This document shows, piece by piece, positions 13,478 through 29,779 of a DNA stretch of 64,000 nucleotides. The stretch lies in the NCBI GenBank assembly GCA_012295275.1, contig CM022667.1, positions 14,025,705 to 14,089,704 on the forward strand, given 5' to 3'. The position numbers were made by a program, and so were the translations under genes. The DNA comes from Chrysomallon squamiferum. Lineage: Eukaryota > Mollusca > Gastropoda > Neomphalida > Peltospiridae. The notes under the pieces were generated by a model, which was not told the origin of the DNA, did not search any database, and saw only the letters and a list, made by a program, of their open reading frames with translations. How positions within the stretch are numbered: position 1 is the stretch's first letter; each line of letters starts with the position of its first letter.

Positions 13478-14290
13478 AATATTAATAATAATAATTAAAA
13501 TAGTAATAATAGTAATAACAATAATTAATACATCTACATATATATGTATATACATATATATATACGTATGTATATACATGCATATATATATATATATATG
13601 AGCTATCTCTGTGTCTCTGTCTCTGTAATAATATTACAGGTGGTGTCATTGTCCCACGCGCTGCACATAGCAGAGGTAAGTGATTCTTAAGTACATTAAT
13701 AGCAGGATTCTTGTTTAGAATTGTAATTATGTGTAAGTATGTAAAATTTCTACTTTCACTATTGAAACCAATAAAACGTTTAAACGTTGCTATTTCGTCT
13801 GCGGGAAAATCATCTCAATATGTACAATATATTCCCTAACGACTGTTTTGTTTCTCGAGACGAATCTGTAATAATAACAATAATAATATGGCGATGTAAT
13901 CTTAAGATCCAAATTTATTATCAGAAGATTAGATGTAACAAGGCAAATCATCACTTGTACTGTTATTGATTCACTTTATGTAAAAATACGGTCTACGCCG
14001 GTTTTTTTATTTTATTTCAGCTTCGAGCTTCTCATTTATATTTCTGTCGATCGATTAGAGAACTTCTATTATCATAAGATTAGTATTTCTCTGAACGCCT
14101 GTTAGATTTTTTGTTTCTGCACCAATCAGCTGAAATATGTGTGCATGCTAACAAATATATGTTAATATTCAAAATGAATTACCAAATATTTGTCGATTCA
14201 ATTTGTTTTACAGCTGAGCACCAGACACGCAGATCTCTGTTGTCGATGTGGATTGGAATAGTGATCTCGTTCGTGATTTTAAGCAAATAG
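12494..14290 (+). CDS. Copy D of the seven-cysteine membrane-tethered small protein family (complete, A/D subtype)
   Basis: Exons are 12494..12527, 12906..13014, 13300..13406, 13640..13675 and 14214..14290, giving 120 residues. The signal-peptide start is MKLLFPLCILS. The ectodomain begins VIIHMAFCECDTDAA and continues through KTC and DKC. Exon 3 has MMSCLIETNC and ends KENC. The exon 4 linker is GGVIVPRAAHSR. Exon 5 is AEHQTRRSLLSMW followed by the hydrophobic tail and ILSK, TAG. Cysteine spacing, exon phases and the HQTRRS motif match copies B, E, F and G, although the ectodomain residues between cysteines differ widely. The ATG lies 4 nt after TTTTCTAG, again consistent with a spliced 5' leader. 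Function unknown. Confidence 0.75.
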
Positions 14291-14659
14291 ACAGAATTGA
14301 CATTGAAAAAAACCCATCTGTTTTTAAGCCTCAAAACATCTATCTTTAATAAAAAATTAAAATATTGAAATTGAAATAATAATAAATATGAGTAAATAAT
14401 TTAATCTTCATTGTTATGAATTTGAAGATATATCCTGTTTAAAAATAAATTAATGTTTCTAATATCAGCATTTGTTATAATGTACTTTCAAGTTTTTCTT
14501 TCGTTTCGTAATGTAAAGACGTTTATTATTATTATTATTATTAGTAGTAGTAGTAGTAGTAGTAGTAATAGTAGTAGTAGTATCATTATCATAATTATTT
14601 TTATTATCATTCATTATCATCATAATCATCACTATTATTAGCATTCTTCTTCATTATTA

Positions 14660-14694
<35 letters not shown>

Positions 14695-15846
14695 TCAACG
14701 TTTGAAATAACTGCAGTCAAAATGTTTTGTACATTAAATGTAAATATTATTTACAGTTATATTTTAGTTAAATGCTAATTAATAATAATTTATATTAAAT
14801 GTGTTGACGTTTTGTAATGATTATAATCAGAAACGTTACAATTTAATAACAATACACTTTTTAACTGTGTAACACATACATAAATATATTCATAAATACA
14901 TACATACATACGTGTATATATATATATATATATATATACATACATACCAAGTATTCATATAATTTCAGTAAGAATTTTATAAACTGCTAATTCTATTAAA
15001 TGGCATGTTCTGATGATCGGGCACAGTTCTACTGACAATTTTGCAAAACTATAGTTCTGAATTTATTTCCATGCAACACATTTGTTTTTTTGTAAATGCG
15101 ATAAAACAAACTGTTGAAGTAAGAGTGAATATCTTAATCTATCTCTGTATATCTCTCTTTGATTGTGTCCTTGTAAGTTAGCACGTACACAGAAAATATA
15201 GCCAGAGTTTGAATCCTTCAAAATTATACTTTGTACATTTTCTTACTCCTTTAGTTAGAATTTTAGTAATTATTATTACTATTTATTTTATCTTTTATAT
15301 TTAAAAAAAAATTATTTACCGTTCTTAAGCAATAAGCAAAGACCATTTCGGCTAAACACGTTTTACAATTGACGAAGTTCAAAATCTGTTCCTCAGCACT
15401 TTTCAGGCACAGGACAAGTTAATTAGTAATTTAAGAGAAATTATTACGCAGAGAAACTCCATCGATATTTGACTTGATGTCACGCGATCACCTTCAGTAG
15501 CAAATAACTTTTTCAAAATTTGATTAGAAACATTTACTTTTGTCAAATTATTCTTCATTCGATATTCACCTTTCAAACGCATCTATCTTTAATAATAATA
15601 ATAATAATAATAATAGCAACAACAACATACAGAGGTGCTGAATACGATAGCATCTATCATGCTTGATGCAGTAAACTCACACAACGTTGTTTGAAAATAT
15701 TTTTCTACTTTCAAAATACTATAATAACAAAAAAAACTCACGTTTAAATATACACAAGTGAAAGCTATTTTACTAATAATTGATTTACAAATAGACGTAG
15801 CAGGCCACTGGGGCTTAGGGTGTACGAGTGTATGTATGTATGTATG

Positions 15847-15894
<48 letters not shown>

Positions 15895-16039
15895 TATATA
15901 TATCTTGACTTACGCGACGTGTTTAATTTATTGCGAGCTCCTATCTCAATTTGCTCGTATATCAAATTAGTTTTCCAACTGAAATTAATTGAAATACCAT
16001 TAATCCGTTCCAGCCCTCTCAAAAACCACATATTGATAA

Positions 16040-16078
<39 letters not shown>

Positions 16079-16648
16079 AAATAAAAGAGAATGTAAAGAA
16101 ATAAACTGGTTTTGTAAAGTGTATTTATCTCGGAGATCAGACAAATTATTTTAACGCCATTGGCTGGACTTACAGCCTTTTGTCGACTCCTTCTGCTTCA
16201 GCATGGTACATATCGTAGAAGTACTACGCTCGTAATGCCTAGCCAAGTCGACTACATGTACACCTCGCTCATGTTTTTCTATGAATTCAATCTTTAATTC
16301 AATGGACATCATCCGCTTCTTCTTCTCAGCACTGTCCTTTCCACTGACTTTCTTAGGATTTGTGGCCAGAAAATAGAGATTTGGCAGAATACTGCACTAA
16401 ATGGACCACAACACAGCAGAGATGCTTCCGCGGCCAGGTAACCACGCCAAGTAAACGAACGAGGCTAGGGATGCTGTCCGCATGTTACGTTGATTGTTGC
16501 GCCAACTAGCGGCGGCGTATCTGAAGCTCGCTCGTTACTCGGATTTTGGCTCGCAACTCAAAGCAAAAGATCGACAGGGCGACTGCTCTTAACTCGAAAA
16601 ACACGTAAGTTGGGGCACTCTTAAGTCGAGGTACCACTGTATATATAC

Positions 16649-16708
<60 letters not shown>

Positions 16709-17397
16709 GTAAATCCCGTGATTACTTTTCATAGGATCTTCTTCAAATAGAAATTGCTTTACGTGGCCCGAGTTAATGTAGCTAACAGGCAAGTCAGTAA
16801 CTTCTCAAGGAGCGATTTACAGTGTCTGCCCATTTCCATCGCATCCTCAATCTCATGGAGTTTAGCGTAGTCCTAGTTCTTAAAACCCAATTCTATCACT
16901 TTATTTGACAGATATTAAAAAATAAAAATTAAAAAAATACGGAACTCTGTTTTCTTTCAGTCTTTCTTTATTTATTTCATGTTTTTATTTATTACTGTTT
17001 TTGTTTATGTTTCTTTATTTCTTTTTCTTTTATTTTTTGTGTTGAAAATGAAAAATATAAAATAATAATAATAATAATAATAAGAATAAAGATAATAAGA
17101 ATAAATAAATAAATAAATAAATAATAAAAAATAAAATAAATGATAAAATTTGATTAGTTTTAGCTTTTGAAAACTAGGCTAGGAAGTGACGTAATTTATT
17201 GGCAGACGTTGTTAACGGTTATTACAACAAAACTAATTTCGCTGTATTGTTTTCACGAAGTTTATATTTATTGCTTATCACAAGAGGTATCACTGAATAT
17301 TGTTCTATAATATGTTGTTCTGCTACTAATAGGAATGAAAAGAAAACATTCAGTAAATCTATTGTATTTTTGTTTTAGTTCTAATTAAAAAAAACAC

Positions 17398-17443
<46 letters not shown>

Positions 17444-17476
17444 GTAATAGTAATATTAAGAATAATAATAATAATA

Positions 17477-17514
<38 letters not shown>

Positions 17515-17628
17515 CAACAACAAGAACAATAATAATAAAAGAGAGAGTAAAAACATTTTGACATTCAGTAAGTCATATTATCGAACTCACCTTTACTAAA
17601 TAATATTTGTATTTTCTAGCAAAGTAAG
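14291..17628. repeat. Spacer of duplication unit D: 3' UTR, microsatellites and Tigger remnant
   Basis: Counterpart of the spacer after copy A and very similar to it, with different microsatellite lengths. A block of about 190 bp present after copy A (about 2877-3066) is missing here: the sequence jumps near 15577 from CCTTTCAAA directly to CGCATCTAT. A poly-A tract (about 16043-16076), a (GT)n tract (about 16663-16706) and (AAT)n tracts (17398-17515) are present. No other gene is visible. Confidence 0.68.
15898..16639 (-). mobile_element. Truncated Tigger/pogo-type DNA transposon remnant (unit D)
   Basis: Same structure and position as in unit A. The right terminal repeat ends at 16639 beside TA and the left end is truncated in (TA)n. 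The - strand helix-turn-helix region is kept (about 16170-16320) and no catalytic domain is present. Confidence 0.7.
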
Positions 17629-18734
17629 ATGAGATTGTTGTTCGCTCTCTGCATTATGTCTGGTAAAATTTAATTTCTCATCATTGTCAAATCTCTTTCT
17701 TTCCCACACACACTCCCACACACACACAAACACACAGACTGAATGTATGTCTTTATTTTTTGTAAATGAATATTTATAGTCGTTTCAGTTTCATTTTCAG
17801 TAATATTATAGTTTAATGCTAATTCTTTCAAAATGTAATATTGAATGCTTTGACGTTTACTATAAAGGATGTAACAGAAATGTTTGGTAACTGTGTGTAT
17901 GTGTGTGTGTGTGTGCGCGTGCGTGTGTGTTTGTACGTATAACTGCGGACAGATACCGGTACACGCACGCACTGACGCCAAATGTTCATATAACGTCAAT
18001 AAGATTTTTACAAACTGGTAATTCTGTTACATGATATGTTCTAATGACATTTTTGAAAAACTGCAGCTATAATACATTGTTTATTTCAGTAACAATACAC
18101 TCGGGATTTTGTAAATGTGATGTTCCGACAGTGAAAAATTGCATCCGTGAATTCCTGAGGAAAAACACAGAACTGAAGAGAAGACTGGAGAAATGCAGGT
18201 ATGTTCGTACATAAATAAACTATAGTAGATTTTTATTTATGTTTGTATTTACTGATTGACTGATTGGTTGATTGATTGATTGATTGATTTATATATTTTT
18301 TATATATCATTTATTTATTTCGTAATTAATTGATTAGTATTGTTTTTGTAGATATTATACTTATTATTTATATTTTGTTCACATATATATATATATACAC
18401 TTCAAAACAAAAATGTCATTCATTCGCAGTCACTGTTATAAACCAAATTGTTTTCCTTTTAACTGAATGTTTTTGTTGTATAAATAATAATAGTAATAAA
18501 TTTACTATACTTCAGCAATGTAAAGACTATGATAAGCTGTGCGAAAAAAACAGATTGTGTTTATTACCCTAGCAAGGTCTATACTATGGAACAACTGGAA
18601 AAAGCAGAGAAGGAAAACTGCAGTATGTTTACCTGTATACACAAGGATTCTTCACATGTTAAACACGAACTTTTTCACAATAATCATAATCATAATAATG
18701 ACAATAATAATAATAGTAATGATATATATATATG

Positions 18735-18821
<87 letters not shown>

Positions 18822-19424
18822 GTATGATACGTTAGTAATACATTACTAATAATATTACAGTTACTAATAAGGATTCGAGTGATGAACATAGCAAAGGTAA
18901 GTAATTTTTAAGCAGGGTTCTTGTTTATGTATGCTTAAGTATGTAAAATTGCTACTTTCAATTACTATATTCCCTAACGATTGTTTTGCTTGTCGAGACG
19001 AATCTGTAATAATAATAATAATAATCATAATAATAATAATAATATGGCGATGTAATCTTAAGGTCCAAATTTATTATCAGAAGATTAGATGTAACAAGGA
19101 AAATCATCACGTGTATTGTTACTGATTCACTTTATGTAAAAATACGTCTACGCCGTTTTTTATTTCAACTTCGAATCTTGTAATTTTTATTTCTGTCGAT
19201 TGATTAGAGTCATCCTGATAACACTGGATTAGCCTGTTAGATTCTTGTTTCTGCACTAGTCAGTTGAAGTGTGTGTACTTAGTAACAAATATATGTTAAT
19301 ACTGAAAATGCACTACGAAATATTTATTGAATCAATTTGTTTTTCAGGTGAGCACCAGACACGTAGATCTCTGTTCTCGATCTTGATTGGAATAATGATC
19401 TGTTTCATCATTTTAAGCAACTAG
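17629..19424 (+). CDS. Copy E of the seven-cysteine membrane-tethered small protein family (complete, twin of copy B)
   Basis: Exons are 17629..17662, 18090..18198, 18516..18622, 18861..18896 and 19348..19424, giving 120 residues. Exons 1, 2 and 5 are identical to copy B. The only coding differences I see are one codon in exon 3 (DCVDYP in B, DCVYYP in E) and one codon in exon 4 with two base changes (SSHEHSK in B, SSDEHSK in E). Both change the residue. Intron 3 contains a long (TC)n tract that is much expanded relative to B. Function unknown. Confidence 0.75.
18737..18820. repeat. (TC)n tract in intron 3 of copy E
   Basis: About 84 bp of uninterrupted TC, 40 bp upstream of the exon 4 acceptor. 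It is longer than the equivalent tract in copy B. Confidence 0.9.
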
Positions 19425-22884
<3,460 letters not shown>

Positions 22885-22952
22885 ATGAGATTATTGTTCG
22901 CTCTCTGCATTATGTCTGGTAAAATTTAATTTCTCATTATTGTCAAATCTCT

Positions 22953-22993
<41 letters not shown>

Positions 22994-23951
22994 ACACTGA
23001 ACGTATGTCTTTATTTTTTGTAAATGAATATTTATAGTCGTTTCAGTTTCATTTTCAGTAATATTATAGTTTAATGCTAATTCTTTCAAAATTTAATATT
23101 GAATGCTTTGACGTTTACTATAAAGGATGTAACAGAAATGTTTGGTAACTGTGTGTATGTGTGTGTGTGTGTGCGTGCGTGTGTGTTTCTACGTATAACT
23201 GCGGACAGATACCGGTACACGCACGCACTGACGCCAAATGTTCATATAACGTCAATAAGATTTTTACAAACTGGTAATTCTGTTACATGATATGTTCTAA
23301 TGACATTTTTGAAAAACTGCAGCTATAATACCTTGTTTATTTCAGTAACAATACACTTGGGTTTTTGTAAATGTGATCTTCCGTCAGTGAAAAATTGCAT
23401 CCGTGAATTCCTGAGGAAAAACACAGAACTGAAGAGAAAAGTGGAGAAATGCAGGTATGTTCGTACATAAATAAACTATAGTAGGTTTTTATTTATGCTT
23501 GTATTTACTGATTGATTGATTGGTTGATTCATTCATTGATTTATTTATATATTTTTTATATATCATTTATTGATTTCGTAATTAATTGATTAGTATTGTT
23601 TTTGTAGATATTATACATATACTTATTATTTATATTTTGTTTACATATACATACATACATACATACATATATACACTTGAAAACAAAAATGTCATTCATT
23701 CGCACTCACCGTTATAAACCAAATGGTTTTCATTTTAACTGAATGTTTTTGTCGTATAAATAATAATAATACATTTACTATACTTCAGCAATGTAAAGAC
23801 TATAATAAGTTGTGCGAAAAAACACGGTTGTGCTGATTACCCTAGCAAGTTGTATAGTAAGGAAAGATTGAAAGAAATAGAGAAGGAAAACTGCAGTATG
23901 TTTACCTGTATACACAAGGATTCTTCACATGTTAAACACGAACGTTTTCAC

Positions 23952-24010
<59 letters not shown>

Positions 24011-24690
24011 TAACACTAATAATAATAATAGTAATAATAATAATAATAATAGTAATGATATATATATATGAGCTCTCTCTCTCTCTCTCTCTCACTCATG
24101 TATGATACGCTAGTAATACATTAGTGATAATATTACAGTGCCTAATAATGATCTGAGTGCCGCACGTAGCAAAGGTAAGTGATTTTTAAGCAGGGTTCTT
24201 GTTTAGAATTTTAATTATGCTTAAGTATGTAAAATTACTACTTTCAATTACTATATTCCCAAAACGATTGTTTTGCTTTTCGAGACGAATCTGTAATAAT
24301 AATAATAATATGGCGATGTAATCTTAAGGTCCAAATTTATTATCAAAAGATTAGATGTAACAAGGAAAATCATCACTTGTACTGTTACTGATTCACTTTA
24401 TGTAAAAATATGTCTCTGCCGTTTTTTATTTCAACTTCGAATCTTGTAATTTTTATTTCTGTCGATCGATTAGAGTCATCCTGATAACACTGGATTAGCC
24501 TGTTAGGTTCTTGTTTCTGCACTAGTCAGTTGAAGTGTGTGTACTTAGTAACAAATATATGTTAATACTGAAAATACACTACCAAATATTTATTGAATCA
24601 ATTTGTTTTTCAGGTGAGCACCAGACACGCAGATCTCTGTTCTCGATCTGGATTGGAATAATGATCTGTTTCATCATTTTAAGCAACTAG
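22885..24690 (+). CDS. Copy F of the seven-cysteine membrane-tethered small protein family (complete)
   Basis: Exons are 22885..22918, 23346..23454, 23789..23895, 24139..24174 and 24614..24690, giving 120 residues. The protein starts MRLLFALCIMS. Exon 2 reads VTIHLGFCKCDLPSVKNC and ends KRKVEKC. Exon 3 has IISCAKKHGCADYPSK and ends EKENC. The exon 4 linker is MPNNDLSAARSK. Exon 5 is GEHQTRRSLFSIW, a hydrophobic tail, ILSN and TAG. Compared with copies B and E, most exon 3-4 changes alter the residue. Intron 3 is enlarged by (AAT)n at 23953-24055. Function unknown. Confidence 0.75.
23953..24094. repeat. (AAT)n-(TA)n-(TC)n compound tract in intron 3 of copy F
   Basis: The AAT part is strongly expanded and interrupted by AAC and AGT variants, while the TC part is short. 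This is the opposite balance to copy E. Confidence 0.88.
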
Positions 24691-24941
24691 ACAGAATTGA
24701 CATTGAAAAAAAACAAAAAAAACAAACATCTGTGTCTAAGCTTCAAAACATCTATCTTTAATAAAAATAAAAAAAATAAAAAAATTGAAATTGATATAAT
24801 AATAAATATGAGTAAATAATTTAATCTACATTGTTATGAATTTGAAGATATATCCAGTTTAAAAATAAATTAATGTTTCTAATATCAGCATTTGTTGTAA
24901 TGTATTTTCAAGCTTTTCTTTCGTTTCATAATGTAAAGAAG

Positions 24942-24980
<39 letters not shown>

Positions 24981-26369
24981 CAACAACAACAACAACAACA
25001 ACATACAGAGGTGCTGAATACGATAGCATCTATCATGCTTGATGCAGTAAACTCACACAATATTTGAAAATATTTTTCTACTTTCAAAATACTATAATAA
25101 CAAAAAAACTCAGTTTAAATATACACAAATGAAAGGTATTTTACTAATAATTGATTTACAAATAGACGTAGGACTCTGAGGCTTAGGGTGTACGAGTGTA
25201 TGTATGTATGTATGTGTGTTTGTATATATATATATATATATATATATGTGTTTAATTTGTTCCGAGTCCTATCTCAATTTGCTCGTATATCAAATCAGTT
25301 TTCCAACTGAAATTAATTGAAATACCATTAATCCGTTCCAGCCCCCTCAAAAACCACATATTGTTAACAAAATAAAATAAATAAATAAATAAATAATAAT
25401 TAAAAAAAAACTAAATAAAAGAGAATGTAAAGAAATAAACTGGTTTTGTAAAGTGTATTTATCTCGGAGATCAGACAATTTATTTTAACGCCATTGGCTG
25501 GACTTACAGCCTTTTGTCGACTCCTTCTGCTTCAGCATGGTACATATTGTAGAAGTACTATGCTCGTAATACCTAGCCAAGTCGACTACATGTTTTTCTA
25601 TGAATTCAATCTTTAATCCAATGGACATCATCCGCTTCTTCTTCTCAGCACTGACCTTTCCACTGACTTTCTTAGGATCTATGGCCAGAAAAAAGAAATT
25701 TGGCAGAATACTGCACAAAATGGACCACAACACAGCAGAGATGCTTCCGCGGCGAGGTAACCATGCCAACTAAACGAACAAGGCTAGGGATGCTGTCCGC
25801 ATGTTACGTTCATCGTTGCGCCAACTAGCGGCGGCGTATCTGAAGCTCGCTCGTTACTCGGATTTTGGCTCGCAACTCAAAGCAAAAGATTGACAGGGCG
25901 ACTGCTCTTAACTCGAAAAACACGTAAGTTGGGGCACTCTTAAGTCGAGGTACCAGTGTATATATATATATATATATATGTGTGTATGTGTGTGCGCGCG
26001 CGCGTGTGTGTGTGTGCATACACAGACACACACACATACACATACATATATACACAGAAACATATGGGATGCCAAAAGTGGCCAAAATGTTGGGGCAAAC
26101 AAGCAGGTAAATCCCGTGATAACTTTTTATAGGATCTTCTTGAAATAGAGATTGCGTAGTCCTAGTTCTTAAAACCCAATTCTATCACTTTATTTGACAG
26201 ATACTTTACATTTTACAGATATTAAAAAATAAAAATTAAAAAATTACGGATCTCTGTTTTCTTTCAGTCTTTCTTTATTTATTTCATGTTTTTATTTATT
26301 ACTATTTTTTTTTATGTTTCTTTATTTCTTTTTCTTTTATTTTTTGTGTTGAAAATGAAAAATATAAAA

Positions 26370-26417
<48 letters not shown>

Positions 26418-26428
26418 GATAATAAGAA

Positions 26429-26460
<32 letters not shown>

Positions 26461-26891
26461 AAAAAATAAAATAAATGATAAAATTTGATTAGTTTTAGCT
26501 TTTGAAAACTAGGCTAGGAAATGACGTAATTTATTGGCAGACGTTGTTAACGGTTATTACAACAAAACTAATTTCGCTGTATTGTTTTCACGAAGTTTAT
26601 ATTTATTGCTTATCACAAGAGGTATCACTGAATATTTTTCTATAATATGTTGTTCTGCTACTAATAGGAATGAAAAGAAAACATTCAGTAAGTCTTTTGT
26701 CGTTTTGTTTTAGTTCTAATTAAGAAAACAGGTAATAATAATAATATTAATAAGAATAATCATAATAATAATAATAACAACAACAAAAACAATAATAATA
26801 AAAGAGAGAGTAAAAACATTTTGACATTCAGTAAGTCATATTATCGAACTCACCTTTACTAAATAATATTTGTATTTTCTAGCAAAATAAG
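24691..26891. repeat. Shortened spacer of duplication unit F with Tigger remnant
   Basis: About 1.3 kb shorter than the spacers after B and E. The (AAT)n tract that should sit near the 3' flank runs at 24951-24978 straight into (AAC)n and ACATACAGAGGTGCTG, which in unit B lies about 1.4 kb further on. The intervening block is absent. (AAT)n tracts at 26370-26415 and (TA)n at 25223-25246 are present. No other gene seen. Confidence 0.66.
25246..25958 (-). mobile_element. Truncated Tigger/pogo-type DNA transposon remnant with 94-codon open frame (unit F)
   Basis: Very similar to the unit E element and carries the same 15-nt deletion. The - strand frame is 25485..25769 (94 residues). The right terminal repeat ends CAGTG instead of CACTG at 25958, so its tip is mutated. 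No catalytic domain is present. Confidence 0.7.
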
Positions 26892-26959
26892 ATGAGATTA
26901 TTGTTCGCTCTCTGCATGATGTCTGGTAAAATTTAATTTCTCATTATTGTCAAATCTCT

Positions 26960-27026
<67 letters not shown>

Positions 27027-27965
27027 AGACTGAATGTATGTCTTTATTTTTTTTAAATGAATATTTATAGTCGTTTGAGTTTCATTTTCAGTAATATTAT
27101 AGTTTAATGCTAATTCTTTCAAAATTTAATATTGAATGCTTTGACGTTTACTATAAAGGATGTAACAGAAATGTTTGGTAACTCTGTGTATGTGTGTGTG
27201 TGTGTGCGTGCGTGCGTGTGTGTTTGTACGTATAACTGCACTGACGCCAAATGTTCATATAACGTCAATAAGATTTTTACAAACTGGTAATTCTGTTACA
27301 TGATATGTTCTAACAACATTTTTGAAAAACTGCAGCTATAATACCTTGTTTATTTCAGTAACAATACACTTGGGTTTTTGTAAATGTGATATTCCGACAG
27401 TGAGAGAGTGCCTCCGTGAATTTCTGAGGAAAGACACACAACTGAAGAGAAGACTGGAGAAATGCAGGTATGTTCGTACATAAATAAACTATAGTAGATT
27501 TTTATTTATGTTTGTATTTACTGATTGATTGATTGGTTGATTCATTCATTGATTTATTTATATATATTTTTATATATCATTTATTTATTTCGTAATTAAT
27601 TGATTAGTATTGTTTTTGTAGATATTATACATATACTTATTATTTATATTTTGTTTACATATACATACATACATACACACATATATACACTTGAAAACAA
27701 AAATGTCATTCATTCGCACTCACCGTTATAAACCAAATGGTTTTCATTTTAACTGAATGTTTTTGTCGTATAAATAATAATAATAAATTTACTATACTTC
27801 AGCAATGTAAAGTCTATGATAAGTTGTGCGAAAAAACACGGTTGTGCTCATTACCCTAGCAAGTTCTATAGTATGGAAAGATTGGAAGAAATAGAGAAGG
27901 GAAACTGCAGTATGTTTACCTGTATACACAAGGATTCTTCACATGTTAAACACGAACGTTTTCAC

Positions 27966-28056
<91 letters not shown>

Positions 28057-28075
28057 TATATATATATATATATCA

Positions 28076-28148
<73 letters not shown>

Positions 28149-28752
28149 ATGTATGATTCGCTAGTAATACATTAGTGATAATATTACAGTGCCTATTAAT
28201 GATCTGAGTGCCGCACGTAGCAAAGGTAAGTGATTTTTAAGCAGGGTTCTTGTTTAGAATTTTAATTATGCTTAAGTATGTAAAATTACTACTTTCAGTT
28301 ACTATATTCCCTAACTATTGTTTTGTTTCTGGAGATGAATCTGTAATAATAATAATAATAATATGGCGATGTAATCTTAAGATCCAAATTTATTATCAGA
28401 AGATTAGATGTAACAAGGAAAATCATCACGTGTACTATTATTGATTCACTTTATGTAAAAATATCGTTTTTTATTTCAACTTCGAATCTTCTCATTTTTA
28501 TTTCTGTCGATCGATTAGGGGTCCTTCTGATATCATAAGATTAGTATTTCTCTGTACGCCTATTAGGTTCTTGGTTCTGCACTAATCAGCTGAAGGATGT
28601 TTGCTCAGTAACAAGTATCTGTTAATATTCAAAAATGCATTACCAAGTATTTATTGATTTATTTTGTATTTTCAGGTGAGCACCAGACACGCAGATCAGT
28701 GTTTTCGATGTGGATTGGAATAATGATCTCGTTCGTCATTTTAAACAATTAG
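26892..28752 (+). CDS. Copy G of the seven-cysteine membrane-tethered small protein family (complete, last + strand copy)
   Basis: Exons are 26892..26925, 27359..27467, 27803..27909, 28190..28225 and 28676..28752, giving 120 residues. The signal-peptide start is MRLLFALCMMS. Exon 2 has VTIHLGFCKCDIPTVREC and ends RRLEKC. Exon 3 has MISCAKKHGCAHYPSKF and ends EKGNC. The exon 4 linker is MPINDLSAARSK. Exon 5 is GEHQTRRSVFSMW, a hydrophobic tail, ILNN and TAG. Within the 35 full codons of exon 3, I count 11 amino-acid-changing and 2 silent codon differences from copy B. Intron 3 carries an uninterrupted (AAT)n-(TA)n-(TC)n compound tract (27965-28144). Function unknown. Confidence 0.75.
27965..28145. 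repeat. (AAT)n-(TA)n-(TC)n compound tract in intron 3 of copy G
   Basis: About 90 bp of perfect AAT units, a short TA run and about 68 bp of TC fill most of the small intron 3. Confidence 0.9.
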
Positions 28753-29180
28753 ACGAAATCGACATTCAACAAAACATCTCTGACGATGCATCACAGACAT
28801 TTATCTTTAATAAACAGTAAAAAATATAAAATGAAAATAATGATAAATATGAGTAAATACTTCATTCTCCATTGTTATGAAATTGAAGATATATCCTGTT
28901 TAAAAATAAATTAATGTTGCTGATATCAGCCTTTGTTATTATGTATTTTATAGATTTTCTTTAGTTTCTTGATTTAAAGAAGTTATATTATTATTAGTAG
29001 TAGTATTAGTAGTAGTAATAGTAGTAGTAGTATCATTATCATAATTATTTTTATTATCATTCATTATCATCATTATTATTAGCATTCTTCTTCATTATTA
29101 TTGTTATTATTATTATTATTGTTATTATTATTATTATTGTTATTATTATTATTATTATTATTTCAACGTTTGAAACTGTT
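28753..29180. repeat. 3' flank of copy G, related to the flank of copies A and D
   Basis: Contains a probable 3' UTR with AATAAA signals and (ATT)n/(AGT)n tracts that align with the flank after copy A up to TTTCAACGTTTGAAA near 29162-29176. Beyond that point similarity to the + strand units ends. Sequence similar to the - strand copy H begins a little further on, so this marks an orientation switch in the cluster. Confidence 0.6.
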
Positions 29181-29221
29181 CGTAACTACCTTTTCAATTT
29201 TGCTAATTTAACTAACACGTT

Positions 29222-29770
29222 TTCAACATTTAAACAAACAAAATGTTTCTCCTAAAGCGCCTATCATCTTCTCTGAGTAACTGAAAGATGTTAATTATTT
29301 TCATTATTTATTTCATGTCAGAAACATGTCACTGGAAGATGAATGTCAGTTCTAAAATAGCGGTGCAAATGTGTATATGTTTGTATGTACGTATGTGTGT
29401 GTGAGTGTGAGTGTGTATATATGTATGAATATATTTGTGTGTGTGTATGTGTGTATGTTCATATGATTTGCCTGCGTGTGTATGCTTAGTTTAATTAGCT
29501 GTGTGTATTGACATATACACACAACTAATTAAAATAAGCAAAATTTATCTGGAAAGCTTAGAATCGAAGGTGAACCAGTATTTTCCAGTTTTCTGGACCA
29601 TGTCCATATAAATACAGTCCTTTCTGCTTTTAGAAGATCCAAATTAAAACAGTTATAAAGCCTTTATTTTCTGGTATGTGTACGACCAAACAGCAGAAAC
29701 AATATATAAATATAACAAACAAACAACTAAATAAAAGGCAATAAAACTCTGAGATTTAAATGTAAACGTA
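29222..29770 (-). pseudogene. Decayed - strand copy of the seven-cysteine family (exon 3 relic plus intron 2)
   Basis: The block 29225-29750 aligns with copy H around 32640-33180, covering the start of exon 3 and much of intron 2: GAGTAACTGAAAGAT, TTTTCATTATTTATTT, AAGCAAAATTTATCTGGAA, and a GTGTACGA block followed by AATATATAAATA. On the - strand an acceptor at 29281 leads into a frame reading YSEKMIGALGETFC and then a stop. It lacks the first exon 3 cysteine, and no exon 4 or 5 follows. The upstream side is replaced at about 29.77 kb by LINE sequence. This is a dead, truncated paralogue, and its exons 1-2 are absent. Confidence 0.6.
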
Positions 29771-29779
29771 TTTGTAATG

